Shown here: one piece after another, positions 1-8,777 of the stretch
Numbering within the stretch: position 1 is the first letter of the stretch
Layout: every line of letters begins with the position of its first letter
DNA from: Stenotrophomonas sp046736075
Lineage (GTDB): Bacteria; Pseudomonadota; Gammaproteobacteria; Xanthomonadales; Xanthomonadaceae
Reading direction: 5' to 3'
DNA: 64,000 bases
Assembly (NCBI RefSeq): GCF_046736075.1
Contig: NZ_CP177163.1
Coordinates: 992,001 to 1,056,000 of the forward strand
The notes under the pieces: model-generated
What the model saw: only the letters and a program-made list of their open reading frames with translations
What the model was told of the DNA's origin: nothing
Databases searched by the model: none
Translations under genes and position numbers: made by a program

Positions 1-1
1 C

Positions 2-1216
2 AGCACCCCGACCGCGCGCAACCTGATCCGCATCTTCTTCCTGACCGAGCGGCTGAAGGCGCTGGGCGGCAAGGACCACGGCATCACCCACGTGCACGTG
101 GTCGGCGCGGGCGTGATGGGCGGCGACATCGCCGCGTGGTCGGCCTACAAGGGCTTCAACGTGACCCTGCAGGACCGCGAACAGCGTTTCATCGACCCGG
201 CGATGGAACGCGCGCAGGCGCTGTTCGCCAAGAAGGTGAAGGACGAGAGCAAGCGCCCGGCCGTGGCCGCGCGGCTCAAGGCCGACTTGGCCGGCGACGG
301 CGTGGCCGTGGCCGACCTGGTGATTGAAGCGATCATCGAGAATCCGGAAGCCAAGCGTGCGCTGTACCAGACGCTGGAACCGCGGATGAAGGCCGACGCA
401 CTGCTGACCACCAACACATCCTCCATTCCGCTGGTGGAACTGCGCGACCACATCCAGCGCCCGGCCCAGTTCGCCGGCCTGCACTATTTCAACCCGGTGG
501 CGCAGATGCCGCTGGTGGAAATCATCCACCACGACGGCATGGCCCCGGAAACCGAGCGCCGGCTGGCGTCGTTCTGCAAGGCGCTGGGCAAGTTCCCGGT
601 GCCGGTGGCCGGCACGCCCGGCTTCCTGGTCAACCGCGTGCTGTTCCCGTACATGCTCGAAGCGGCCACCGCCTACGCCGAAGGCGTGCCCGGGCCGGTG
701 CTGGACAAGGCGGCGGTGAAGTTCGGCATGCCGATGGGCCCGATCGAACTGCTCGACACCGTCGGCCTGGACGTGGCCGCCGGCGTGGGCAAGGAGCTGG
801 CGCCGTTCTTGGGCCTGCAGATTCCGGCCGCGCTGGAAACCGTTGAACAGGGCAAGCGCGGCAAGAAGGATGGCCAGGGCCTGTACAAGTGGGAGAACGG
901 CCGCGCGCAGAAGCCGGACGTGCCGGCCGGCTACACCGTGCCCGCCGATCTGGAAGACCGCCTGATCCTGCCACTGCTCAATGAAGCCGTGGCCTGCCTG
1001 CACGAAGGCGTGGTGGCCGACGCCGACCTGCTCGATGCGGGCGTGATCTTCGGCACCGGGTTTGCCCCGTTCCGCGGCGGCCCGATCCAGTACATCCGCG
1101 CCACCGGTGCCGATGTGCTGGTGGAACGTCTGAAGGCGCTGCAGCAGCGCTATGGCGACCGCTTCGCACCGCGCCCGGGCTGGGACGATGCGGTGCTGCG
1201 CGAGCCGGTGATTTAA
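2..1216 (+). CDS. fadB: FadB/FadJ-type fatty-acid oxidation alpha subunit, C-terminal part
   Basis: The frame is open from base 2, so the 5' end lies outside the window; 404 residues are visible. They carry the L-3-hydroxyacyl-CoA dehydrogenase half of the multifunctional beta-oxidation protein: a Rossmann motif (VVGAGVMGGDIA, visible residues about 32-43), the HYFNPV segment with the catalytic His, GTPGFLVNRV, and the second helical dehydrogenase domain with GLYKW. The linker before the Rossmann fold (RIFFLTERLK) is typical of fused enzymes, so an enoyl-CoA hydratase domain is expected to the left. It catalyses NAD-dependent oxidation of 3-hydroxyacyl-CoA in the cytosol. FadB and FadJ cannot be told apart from this half. 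A strong terminator follows 20 bases downstream. Confidence 0.9.
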   Translation, partial: STPTARNLIRIFFLTERLKALGGKDHGITHVHVVGAGVMGGDIAAWSAYKGFNVTLQDREQRFIDPAMERAQALFAKKVKDESKRPAVAARLKADLAGDGVAVADLVIEAIIENPEAKRALYQTLEPRMKADALLTTNTSSIPLVELRDHIQRPAQFAGLHYFNPVAQMPLVEIIHHDGMAPETERRLASFCKALGKFPVPVAGTPGFLVNRVLFPYMLEAATAYAEGVPGPVLDKAAVKFGMPMGPIELLDTVGLDVAAGVGKELAPFLGLQIPAALETVEQGKRGKKDGQGLYKWENGRAQKPDVPAGYTVPADLEDRLILPLLNEAVACLHEGVVADADLLDAGVIFGTGFAPFRGGPIQYIRATGADVLVERLKALQQRYGDRFAPRPGWDDAVLREPVI

Positions 1217-1235
1217 GGATCCATCGTTCGACATG

Positions 1236-1263
1236 AAACGCCACCGGAAGGTGGCGTTTTTTT
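1236..1263 (+). terminator. Rho-independent terminator after fadB
   Basis: A perfect 10-bp stem (1236-1245 with 1250-1259) closes a GGAA tetraloop and runs into seven T residues (1257-1263). It begins 20 bases after the fadB stop and separates it from the pirin gene. Confidence 0.93.
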
Positions 1264-1364
1264 GTGCAATCGCAAACGAAACAACCTGTTACCCGAACGG
1301 GCCATGCAGCCGCCCTGGCCGCGTGCCATCCTTTCCGCCTGTCCCCGCCAGCGAGATCGCCCGC

Positions 1365-2228
1365 ATGACCACCATCATCGCCCCCCGCGTGCACGACATC
1401 GGCGGCCTGCAGGTGCGCCGTGCGGTGCCCACCCTGCAGGCGCGCAGTGTCGGGCCATTCGTGTTCGTCGATCAGATGGGCCCGGCCGTGCTCGGCGCCG
1501 GCACCGGCATCGACGTGCGCCCGCATCCGCATATCGGCCTGGCCACCGTCACCTTCCTGTGGTCCGGCGCCATCGGCCACCGCGACACCCTCGGCTCGAA
1601 CCAGGTGATCCGTCCCGGTGACGTCAACTGGATGACCGCCGGCCGCGGCATCGCCCACTCCGAGCGCACCCCGCCGGTGGAGCGCGAACACGACCACCCG
1701 CTGCACGGCATGCAGACCTGGATCGCGCTGCCCAGGAGCGCCGAAGAAACCGACCCGGCGTTCCACCACCATGCTGCGGCCACCCTGCCCCAGCAGCGCC
1801 GCAACGGCGCCTGGCTGCGCGTGATCGCCGGGCGTGCGTACGGCGAGGAGTCGCCGGTGAAGGTGTTCAGCGACACCCTCAACGTGGCCATCGACCTGGA
1901 CCCGGACGGCGAGATCGATCTGGATACCGGCCACGTGGAGCGCTCGCTGTACATCCTCGAAGGCGAGGCGCAGCTGGACGGCGTGGACGTGCCGGCCCAG
2001 CACCTGATCCTGCCCGAACCGGGCGCACGCGGCCGCCTGCGCGCCAAGACCCCGGTCAAGGCGATGCTGATGGGCGGAGAACCGCTGGATGGCCCGCGCC
2101 ACCTGTGGTGGAACTTCGTCTCCAGTTCCAAGGAGCGCCTGGAGCAGGCCAAGCACGACTGGGAAGCCGGCGCCTTCGGCACCATTCCCGGCGACGACAA
2201 AGAGTTCATTCCCCTGCCGCAGGCCTGA
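1365..2228 (+). CDS. Pirin family protein (first of two)
   Basis: 287 residues. Bicupin of the pirin family: the N-terminal cupin has the metal-binding HPHIGLATVTF (about residues 51-61) and GRGIAHSERTP, which together give the usual three His and one Glu. The C-terminal half has the GLSRxxLEG-like SLYILEGEAQLDG of the second barrel. Bacterial pirins include quercetinases (E. coli YhhW) and redox or iron-dependent regulators; the substrate here is unknown. The ATG at 1365 is chosen because an upstream in-frame start would place the fadB terminator inside the gene. The tail ends in a Trp-rich motif (HLWWNFVSSS) conserved in the family. Confidence 0.88.
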   Translation: MTTIIAPRVHDIGGLQVRRAVPTLQARSVGPFVFVDQMGPAVLGAGTGIDVRPHPHIGLATVTFLWSGAIGHRDTLGSNQVIRPGDVNWMTAGRGIAHSERTPPVEREHDHPLHGMQTWIALPRSAEETDPAFHHHAAATLPQQRRNGAWLRVIAGRAYGEESPVKVFSDTLNVAIDLDPDGEIDLDTGHVERSLYILEGEAQLDGVDVPAQHLILPEPGARGRLRAKTPVKAMLMGGEPLDGPRHLWWNFVSSSKERLEQAKHDWEAGAFGTIPGDDKEFIPLPQA

Positions 2229-2287
2229 CCCTGCCCTTCGTCGGCACGTTGACGCCGCACTCACACCGATGAACATCGATTCAGCTA

Positions 2288-2316
2288 CGGTCTGCCTGCC
2301 CATCCCGGGCAGACCG
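2288..2316 (+). other. Hairpin between pirin gene and aqpZ
   Basis: A 9-bp perfect stem (2288-2296 with 2308-2316) with an 11-base loop lies 14 bases before the aqpZ start. There is no T tract, so it could be a Rho-dependent end of the pirin transcript or a 5' untranslated structure affecting aqpZ. Confidence 0.5.
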
Positions 2317-2329
2317 CGTGGAGACATCG

Positions 2330-3052
2330 ATGAGCATGGGCAAGCGACTTGCGGCCGAGTTCCTCGGCACGTTCTGGTTGGTGCTGGGCGGCTGTGGAAG
2401 TGCGGTACTGGCGGCCAAGTTCGGCGGTGACGGCAATCCCCTCGGCATCGGGTTTCTCGGCGTGGCGCTGGCCTTCGGCCTGACCGTGCTGACCGGGGCC
2501 TATGCGTTCGGCCATGTGTCCGGCGCGCACTTCAACCCGGCCGTCAGCATCGGCCTCTGGGCCGGCGGCCGCTTTCCGGCGCGCGACCTGGTGCCTTACA
2601 TCGTCGCCCAGGTGCTTGGTGGCCTGCTGGCGGGTTTCATTCTGCTGCAGATCGCCTCGGGCGCACCCGGCTTCGTCATCGATGGCAGCCAGGCCGGTGC
2701 ATTCGCCAGCAACGGGTACGGCGCACTGTCGCCTGGCGGGTACAGCGTGGCGGCCGCCTTCCTGTGCGAGGTGGTGCTGACGGCGGTGTTCCTGATCGTG
2801 ATCATGGGGTCCACCCACGGCCGGGCACCGGCCGGGTTCGCTCCGATCGCGATCGGCCTGGCGTTGACGCTGATCCACCTGATCAGCATTCCGGTCACCA
2901 ATACCTCGGTGAACCCGGCGCGATCCACGGCCGTGGCCTTCTTCGCCGGCAGTGGCGCGGTCGGGCAGCTGTGGCTGTTCTGGCTGGCCCCGGTGCTGGG
3001 CGGCCTGATCGGCGGCGTGGCCTACAAATGGATCGGCGCGGAGCCGCGCTGA
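2330..3052 (+). CDS. aqpZ: Aquaporin Z, water channel
   Basis: 240 residues, close to E. coli AqpZ along the whole length. It shows both NPA boxes (HFNPAVS and SVNPARS, the latter with the selectivity-filter Arg), the GTFWLVLGGCGSAVLAA first helix, and the long GFAPIAIGLALTLIHLIS segment shared with AqpZ. Six membrane helices are expected; it is a tetrameric inner-membrane water pore. The start at 2330 has a GGAGA ribosome site 6 bases upstream, whereas the in-frame GTG at 2318 has none. Unlike E. coli AqpZ it has only a short Cys-poor N-terminus. Confidence 0.96.
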   Translation: MSMGKRLAAEFLGTFWLVLGGCGSAVLAAKFGGDGNPLGIGFLGVALAFGLTVLTGAYAFGHVSGAHFNPAVSIGLWAGGRFPARDLVPYIVAQVLGGLLAGFILLQIASGAPGFVIDGSQAGAFASNGYGALSPGGYSVAAAFLCEVVLTAVFLIVIMGSTHGRAPAGFAPIAIGLALTLIHLISIPVTNTSVNPARSTAVAFFAGSGAVGQLWLFWLAPVLGGLIGGVAYKWIGAEPR

Positions 3053-3061
3053 GCGGGGCGA

Positions 3062-3086
3062 CGGGCAGGCCGCCACGGCCTGCCCG
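3062..3086 (+). terminator. Hairpin after aqpZ
   Basis: A perfect 11-bp GC-rich stem (3062-3072 with 3076-3086) with a CCA loop sits 10 bases after the aqpZ stop. No T run follows, so termination is probable but not certain. Confidence 0.6.
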
Positions 3087-3302
3087 ATAGGGCACGCTGC
3101 ACTACGGATTCACATTCATTTGAAACTGATATTTGTAGATCGAATCACATTCCGCTACCGTCCGAATCACCAGTCCGTCACCTGACGGCTGGCGCCTCCG
3201 GGACGCGCATGGGGATATGCGCAGCCATCGGCCTGGGTTTCTGCGGCCACCGGATCGCGCCTGCCCGAGGCGGACACGGCCATTCCGACCCTGGGGGAAA
3301 GC

Positions 3303-3764
3303 ATGAACGTCCTGCGCGCCGCTGTATGCCTGTGCCTGTTGTCGTCCGCCGCCGTGGCATGGGCGCAATCGCCGTCCGGATGTCCTTCGCTGCCTGCCGG
3401 CAGCGGCCTGCAGTGGCAGCAGCAGGCACAGTCCGATTTCATGCTGTGCAAGGCCAGCACCGCCGATGGACGCGAGGTGCTGAGCCTGATTCTCAGCGCG
3501 CGCGATCCCGCGCTCACCCTGACCCGCACGCTGCGCCAGGAAAAAGGCGGTTTCGCCGGCGAATCGATGTACTGGTACCAGCCGGATCTGGGCGGCCAGA
3601 AACCGCCGGGCTACGACACCCGTCGCGTGGCGGTGGTGAAGTACGACAAGAACCGCTACGCGCAGATCGCGCTGTATGCCGACACCACGCAGGAACTGGG
3701 CACGCTGCAGTCCCTCACCCAGAGCATGAATCTGAATCCGACAGCGGTGGCAGCAGGGCGCTGA
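3303..3764 (+). CDS. Secreted hypothetical protein
   Basis: 153 residues with a clear Sec signal peptide (residues 1 to about 21, cleavage after AWAQ or AVAWA). The mature protein has two Cys residues (near SGCPSL and FMLCKAS) that could form a disulfide in the periplasm. The rest is mixed alpha/beta with no motif I recognise. The ATG has a GGGGGAAA ribosome site. It stands alone between aqpZ and the convergent second pirin. Confidence 0.75.
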   Translation: MNVLRAAVCLCLLSSAAVAWAQSPSGCPSLPAGSGLQWQQQAQSDFMLCKASTADGREVLSLILSARDPALTLTRTLRQEKGGFAGESMYWYQPDLGGQKPPGYDTRRVAVVKYDKNRYAQIALYADTTQELGTLQSLTQSMNLNPTAVAAGR

Positions 3765-3823
3765 CGGTGCAGCAGTCGCCGGGCACCGCCCGGCACTACC
3801 GCCCTCCGCCCGGCCTCAGCGCC

Positions 3824-4675
3824 TCAGAAGCGGCCTTCCTGGAAATCCACGAAGGCCTGCATCAGTTCCTGGCGGGTGTTCATCACGAACGGGCCGTGGC
3901 GCATCACCGGCTCGCGCAGCGGCCGGCCCGCCACCAGGATCAGCCGCGCGCCGTCGGCACCGGCCTGGAGCTCCAGGCGCTCGCCGCCGCCGAGCACCGC
4001 CAGCTCCTGCCGTGCCACCGGCCGCGCATCCTCGCCCTGCCCGACCGTCAGCCCGCCCTCGAAGACGTACGCGAATGCGCTGTGCCCATCCGGCAGGTCG
4101 TACGACCACCCGGCACCGGCGCCGAGGGTGATGTCCAGGTACACAGGATCGGTCGCCGGCTGGACGATCGGCCCGGTCACGTCGCCGACCTGCCCCGCGA
4201 TCACCTTCACCTGCACGCCGTCGGCCGGCTGCGCCACCGGGATGCGCTCGGGCGCGAACTCCTGGTACTTCGGATCGGTCATCTTGTCGCGCGCCGGCAG
4301 GTTCACCCACAGCTGGAAGCCGCGCATCTGCCCGGATTCCTGTTCGGGCATTTCCGAATGCACCAGGCCGCGCCCGGCGGTCATCCATTGCACGCTGCCC
4401 GGGGTCAGCAGGCCCTCGTTGCCGTGGTTGTCCTTGTGGCGCATGCGCCCATCGAGCATATAGGTCACGGTCTCGAAGCCACGGTGCGGGTGACTGGGGA
4501 AGCCGGCGATGTAGTCCTCGGCGCGGTCGGTGCCGAATTCATCCAGCAGCAGGAACGGGTCCAGGTCGGGCAGCGACGGCCCGCCGATCACGCGCGTCAG
4601 GCGCACGCCGGCGCCGTCGGAGGTGGCCATGCCACGGATGGTGCGCAGCACGCGCACGGGGTTGGGGCTGCTCAT
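3824..4675 (-). CDS. Pirin family protein (second of two), YhhW-like
   Basis: 283 residues. Its N-terminal cupin carries FPSHPHRGFETVTY (about residues 59-72) and GRGLVHSEMPEQE, giving the His/His/His/Glu metal site of pirins. The extended GLLTPGSVQWMTAG segment is typical. This group includes enzymes with quercetin 2,3-dioxygenase activity, but the physiological substrate is unknown. It is convergent with the secreted hypothetical and divergent from cstA, with 262 bases between; I see no recognisable site in that gap. It differs strongly from the first pirin, so this is not a recent duplication. Confidence 0.9.
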   Translation of the reverse strand: MSSPNPVRVLRTIRGMATSDGAGVRLTRVIGGPSLPDLDPFLLLDEFGTDRAEDYIAGFPSHPHRGFETVTYMLDGRMRHKDNHGNEGLLTPGSVQWMTAGRGLVHSEMPEQESGQMRGFQLWVNLPARDKMTDPKYQEFAPERIPVAQPADGVQVKVIAGQVGDVTGPIVQPATDPVYLDITLGAGAGWSYDLPDGHSAFAYVFEGGLTVGQGEDARPVARQELAVLGGGERLELQAGADGARLILVAGRPLREPVMRHGPFVMNTRQELMQAFVDFQEGRF

Positions 4676-4937
4676 GTCGACTCCGACGGGTGGGGACGGG
4701 ATACAACATGGGCGTCGCGCCCGCTGCCGCCAACCGCCACGCCCGCAACCGATTGTTCCAGTGGTGGCGTGCGCCCACCGTGCAGGCCGCGTGCATGACC
4801 GCTGCCGCTGTCCGCATCCCCACGCCGCCCGCGTTGCGACCTACGACCAAAGTACTAGCGGCACGCCCCCGTCTTCGCATTGACCCTGTCGGTGCCAAGG
4901 CGGACTCTTACGATGTTCTCCAGGGAGACGCACACTC

Positions 4938-7019
4938 ATGAAAGGTTTTTCCAAGCTGGGCTGGGCGGCGCTCGCGCTGCTCGGCGCATTCTGTCTTGGC
5001 ACCGTCGCGCTGCGCCGGGGCGAACACATCAATGCCTTGTGGATCGTGGTCGCCGCGGTCTCCATCTATCTCATCGCGTACCGCTTCTACAGCCTGTTCA
5101 TCGCCGACAAGGTGATGCAGCTCGACCCGACCCGGGCGACACCGGCGGTGATCAACAACGATGGCCTGGACTACGTCCCGACCAACAAGCACGTGCTGTT
5201 CGGCCACCACTTCGCCGCCATCGCCGGCGCCGGCCCCCTGGTCGGTCCGGTGCTGGCCGCGCAGATGGGCTACCTGCCCGGTCTGTTGTGGCTGGTGGTC
5301 GGTGTGGTGCTGGCCGGCGCGGTGCAGGATTTCATGATCCTGTTCCTCTCCAGCCGCCGCAACGGCCGTTCACTGGGCGACCTGGTGCGTGAGGAAATGG
5401 GCCAGGTGCCCGGCACCATCGCCCTGTTCGGCGCGTTCCTGATCATGATCATCATCCTGGCGGTGCTGGCGATGGTGGTGGTCAAGGCGCTGGCGGAGAG
5501 CCCCTGGGGCATGTTCACGGTGATCGCCACGATGCCCATCGCGATCCTGATGGGCATCTACATGCGCTACATCCGCCCGGGCAAGATCGGCGAGATTTCC
5601 ATCGTCGGCCTGATCCTGCTGCTGCTGGCCATCTGGTACGGCGGCAAGGTCGCGGCCGATCCGGTGTGGGGCCCGGCCTTCACCTTCACCGGCATCCAGA
5701 TCACCTGGATGCTGATCGGCTACGGCTTCGTCGCCTCGGTGCTGCCGGTGTGGCTGCTGCTGGCCCCGCGCGACTACCTGTCCACCTTCCTGAAGATCGG
5801 CACCATCGTGGCGCTGGCGATCGGCATCCTGATCGTCATGCCTGAACTGAAGATGCCGGCACTGACCCAGTTCGCGGCCAGCGGCGACGGCCCGGTCTGG
5901 AAGGGCGGCATGTTCCCGTTCCTGTTCATCACCATCGCCTGCGGCGCGGTCTCCGGCTTCCATGCGCTGATTGCCTCGGGCACCACGCCCAAGCTGCTCG
6001 CCAATGAACGCCACATGCGCTACATCGGCTACGGCGGCATGCTGATGGAATCGTTCGTGGCGGTGATGGCGCTCGTGGCGGCCTCGATCATCGATCCGGG
6101 CATCTACTTCGCGATGAACAGCCCGGCCGCCGTGATCGGTGCCGATGCGGTATCGGCCGCGCACTACATCACCAACACGTGGGGCTTCACGATCACGCCG
6201 GAGCAGTTGCAGGCCACCGCGGCGGCCATCGGCGAACCGACCATCCTGCACCGCGCCGGTGGCGCGCCAACGCTGGCAGTGGGCATCGCGCAGATCCTGC
6301 ATGAAGCCATTCCCAGTGGCAGCAACGCGATGATGGCGTTCTGGTACCACTTCGCGATCCTGTTCGAGGCGCTGTTCATCCTCACCGCAGTGGATGCCGG
6401 TACGCGTGCGGGCCGCTTCATGCTGCAGGACCTGCTGGGCAACTTCATCCCCGCACTGAAGAAGACCGAGTCCTGGACGGCCAACATCATCGCCACCGGC
6501 GGCTGTGTGGCGTTGTGGGGCTACCTGCTCTACACCGGCGTGGTCGATCCGTTCGGCGGCATCCAGACGCTGTGGCCGCTGTTCGGCATCTCCAACCAGA
6601 TGCTGGCGGGGATCGCGTTGATGCTGGGCACAGTGGTGCTGTTCAAGATGAAGCGCGACCGCTTCGCCTGGGTCACGGCCGTGCCGGCGGTATGGCTGCT
6701 GATCTGCACCACCTACGCCGGGCTGATCAAGATCTTCGACAGCAACCCGGCCCAGGGCTTCCTCGCCCAGGCGCACAAGTTCCAGGATGCGATCGCCACC
6801 GGCACCATCACCGCGCCGGCCAAGACCGTCGGGCAGATGAATCAGATCGTGGTCAACGCCTACGTCAACACCGGCCTGACCGTGCTGTTCCTGTTCGTGG
6901 TGTTCTCGATCCTGGTCTACGCGGTCAAGACGATCGTGCAGGCGCGCCGTTCGCCGGTGCGTACCGACAAGGAAACCCCGTACGTGGCGCTGCAGCCGCA
7001 CCAGATGGCGGACCTGTGA
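4938..7019 (+). CDS. cstA: CstA carbon starvation protein, peptide/pyruvate transporter
   Basis: 693 residues with about 16-18 hydrophobic helices. It shows the CstA hallmarks FGHHFAAIAGAGPLVGPVLA (about residues 93-112), QDFMILFLSSRRNGRSL and the SGFHALIASGTTPK loop. CstA-family carriers take up peptides and, in E. coli BtsT/CstA, pyruvate at the inner membrane. A strong AGGGAG ribosome site lies 11 bases before the ATG. The stop overlaps the start of the next gene (TGATG), so the two are translationally coupled, as cstA-ybdD and btsT-yjiX are in enterobacteria. Confidence 0.95.
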   Translation: MKGFSKLGWAALALLGAFCLGTVALRRGEHINALWIVVAAVSIYLIAYRFYSLFIADKVMQLDPTRATPAVINNDGLDYVPTNKHVLFGHHFAAIAGAGPLVGPVLAAQMGYLPGLLWLVVGVVLAGAVQDFMILFLSSRRNGRSLGDLVREEMGQVPGTIALFGAFLIMIIILAVLAMVVVKALAESPWGMFTVIATMPIAILMGIYMRYIRPGKIGEISIVGLILLLLAIWYGGKVAADPVWGPAFTFTGIQITWMLIGYGFVASVLPVWLLLAPRDYLSTFLKIGTIVALAIGILIVMPELKMPALTQFAASGDGPVWKGGMFPFLFITIACGAVSGFHALIASGTTPKLLANERHMRYIGYGGMLMESFVAVMALVAASIIDPGIYFAMNSPAAVIGADAVSAAHYITNTWGFTITPEQLQATAAAIGEPTILHRAGGAPTLAVGIAQILHEAIPSGSNAMMAFWYHFAILFEALFILTAVDAGTRAGRFMLQDLLGNFIPALKKTESWTANIIATGGCVALWGYLLYTGVVDPFGGIQTLWPLFGISNQMLAGIALMLGTVVLFKMKRDRFAWVTAVPAVWLLICTTYAGLIKIFDSNPAQGFLAQAHKFQDAIATGTITAPAKTVGQMNQIVVNAYVNTGLTVLFLFVVFSILVYAVKTIVQARRSPVRTDKETPYVALQPHQMADL

Positions 7020-7243
7020 TGAGTACCGAACTCGTTCCCGTCGGGCAATACCAGGCGCACCGCCGGCTGTGGCGGCGCCTGGTGCAGACCGCGCGGCTGT
7101 GCTGCGGCATTCCCGACTACGACAACTACGTGCGGCACGTGCTGGAGAATCATCCGGACCGCGAACCAATGGACTACAAGACCTTCTTCCGCGAGCGGCA
7201 GGAGGCCCGCTACGGCGGTAGGAACGGCGGTCGCTGCTGCTGA
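7019..7243 (+). CDS. YbdD/YjiX family small protein
   Basis: 74 residues. It matches the YbdD/YjiX (DUF466) family: the CCGIPDYDNYVRHVLENHP core, MDYKTFFRERQEARYGG and a Cys-rich C-terminus. Such proteins always travel with CstA/BtsT transporters and are thought to assist them. The ATG overlaps the cstA stop. A pair of strong hairpins follows. Confidence 0.93.
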   Translation: MSTELVPVGQYQAHRRLWRRLVQTARLCCGIPDYDNYVRHVLENHPDREPMDYKTFFRERQEARYGGRNGGRCC

Positions 7244-7264
7244 AGGGCTCCGGACGCCTGCCCC

Positions 7265-7294
7265 GTCTGCCACAGGTTGACACCTGTGGCAGAC
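7265..7294 (+). terminator. First hairpin after the cstA operon
   Basis: A perfect 13-bp stem (7265-7277 with 7282-7294) with a TGAC loop lies 22 bases after the ybdD-like stop. It has no T tract itself. Confidence 0.7.
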
Positions 7295-7320
7295 GATCCA
7301 CCCGCCTTCAAGCGGCCATA

Positions 7321-7354
7321 GACGCCCGATGCACTGCATCGGGCGTCCGCATTT
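7321..7354 (+). terminator. Second hairpin, terminator at island border
   Basis: A perfect 12-bp stem (7321-7332 with 7336-7347), loop ACT, followed by CGCATTTT. It lies between the cstA operon and the convergent membrane-protein gene, and marks the left border of the Rhs island. Confidence 0.75.
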
Positions 7355-7440
7355 TCAGGCAATGAGGCCAACGCAGGACGGGCTGCGAGGCGTCTGGATG
7401 GGGATTGTCCGCAGCGTGCGGCTCGCTCACACGACGATTT

Positions 7441-7872
7441 TCAGCTTGCTGATTCGTCAGACCTGCCGAAACCCGGTCCGAAAACATCATCGGAACCGAC
7501 GCGTCGCCGCCGTCCAAATGCTGTGCCCAGCAGAACCGATACCACCAGGACAAGCCAATCCAATAACCACAGCGGCGACTGAGGATTGGTCCCGCCAATT
7601 GCAAGCAGCATCGCAAAACCCAGCAGCTCTTGAAGCACAACCACACAGAAAGCATGAATGTACGGCAATGGCGCTTGCACGCGTGCCAACCTGGCGAACA
7701 CCGCAATCACAACGGCCGCATCCAGAAAATAGCCAATCAAATATCTAAAGAGGACGTGTGCAGGATGTTCTTCGCCCCCTTCCGTACTGGCCACCACCGC
7801 ACTGACAACAACCCGCAACACGAGAAGACCAATCGCAAACAAGATGACTCTGGAGATATTCAAAATGTCCAC
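7441..7872 (-). CDS. Small membrane protein of unknown function, possible orphan immunity gene
   Basis: 143 residues, starting at a GTG. Four hydrophobic helices are visible (about residues 7-28, 40-62, 68-93 and 99-118), followed by a charged tail (FGRRRRVGSDD). I recognise no family. Base composition is lower in GC than in the flanking core genes, as for the rest of the island. It lies at the distal end of the island, downstream of and in the same direction as the Rhs genes, the position where displaced Rhs immunity genes accumulate. An immunity role is inference only. Confidence 0.6.
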   Translation of the reverse strand: MDILNISRVILFAIGLLVLRVVVSAVVASTEGGEEHPAHVLFRYLIGYFLDAAVVIAVFARLARVQAPLPYIHAFCVVVLQELLGFAMLLAIGGTNPQSPLWLLDWLVLVVSVLLGTAFGRRRRVGSDDVFGPGFGRSDESAS

Positions 7873-8242
7873 CTTATAGCGCCATCGCGCCCTATGACTT
7901 ATACGGGTTGCGGCGGCTTTACCGGCTCTGACTCACTCCCCGCTGATCCGCCCGGCGACTTGCCTGCGCGAGAATGATCGACTCCGGCCTCAACGGTATC
8001 TCCGACAGCTTCCCGCACTGCGGCCCCTGCCACCGTTGCGGCATGGCCGTGCGGTGATGAATCATGCGGCTGTTTTCCTCCGGGATGAGGCTGATGCCGA
8101 GAAACCACCACCGGATCTCCGCGACTGTCCCACTCATTGAAACGAGCCGGACAGCCCCCTGTTACCGATTGGCCATGCTGCTGTCGGCTCCCCAGTCGAT
8201 CAGCTGCAGCTGTCTATCATGTGTATGAAAGCTTCACAATCC

Positions 8243-8365
8243 CGAAAGGACGCCGGTCAGGGCATCCACAACAAAATCAAGGTCTTCAAGCGCGTCGCCC
8301 ACCGATAACGGGACGACGCGCTTTTCTTCCTGAAGATCCGGACAGTCTTCCCCGACGTTGGCTGA
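8243..8365 (+). pseudogene. Transposase C-terminal remnant, copy 1
   Basis: The last 41 codons of a DDE transposase, recognisable by the IHNKIKVFKRVA signature near its end. An in-frame TAA interrupts it after VAHR, where copies 2 and 3 read a Tyr codon. The pattern best resembles the C-terminus of ISL3/IS204-type transposases, a family call from memory. No upstream part of the transposase and no terminal inverted repeats are present. Confidence 0.7.
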
Positions 8366-8382
8366 AGAACTTGTTTTGACCT

Positions 8383-8718
8383 TTACCCCCGGTCGCATCC
8401 CCCACAGTGCCGAGCAGCACGCCCACCGGTGCCAGCGACGGATGGAACGCGGCGGCCACGACCCGCGCCGAGGCGGGATGCGCCGGCCGTTTCCAGGCGG
8501 CGCGCACGGGTGAAGCTCAGACCCAGGCCGCCCAAGGCCACGCCGACGATCACCATCAGGTCCGCCAGGCTGGGGATATGCGCGTTCTGCGCCTCGTAGG
8601 CGGAGATGCGCTCTTTCATCTCGTCGATGGCACGCGTGTCGGCACCGTTGCGGGTGTCGATCTGCTTGGCGCGATTGGCCAGGAACAGCAGGATCGCCAT
8701 CCACAGACTGGGACAGGC
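8383..8718 (-). pseudogene. Truncated DUF819 family gene copy
   Basis: This is a degenerate partial copy of the intact gene at 15812-17062. Matching stretches encode LADLMVIVGVALGG, the ERISAYEAQNA helix and the ILLFLANRAKQI helix. At least three deletions relative to the intact gene (about 57, 220 and 120 bases) remove the stop-proximal helices and change the frame. The N-terminal half is absent and the DUF4262 gene begins where homology stops. It cannot make a functional transporter. Confidence 0.82.
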
Positions 8719-8777
8719 GCAGCCAGGCGAATTGGTCGACGTGAGCCCTCTTGGCTGGACGTTCCAAGTTCGAGCTC

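Larger units (their letters stand above)
8129..8718. repeat. Left copy of a duplicated segment (transposase end plus DUF819 end)
   Basis: This stretch matches 15558-16529 on the same strand, with roughly a tenth of bases differing and several deletions in this copy. It includes a 75-base lead-in, the last 41 codons of a transposase (plus strand) and pieces of the DUF819 gene (minus strand). The two copies bracket the DUF4262 gene and the Rhs gene. Confidence 0.85.

Noticed and set aside
4834..4858. A possible promoter before cstA (TTGCGA and TACTAG)
   Set aside because: The two boxes are only 13 bases apart, too close for a sigma-70 promoter.
7899..8111. A 70-codon minus-strand frame just upstream of the small membrane protein, possibly an Rhs tail
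   Set aside because: Its end is Ser/Gly/Pro-rich and could be a tip, but it has no Rhs motif and overlaps another open frame equally good; left unassigned.
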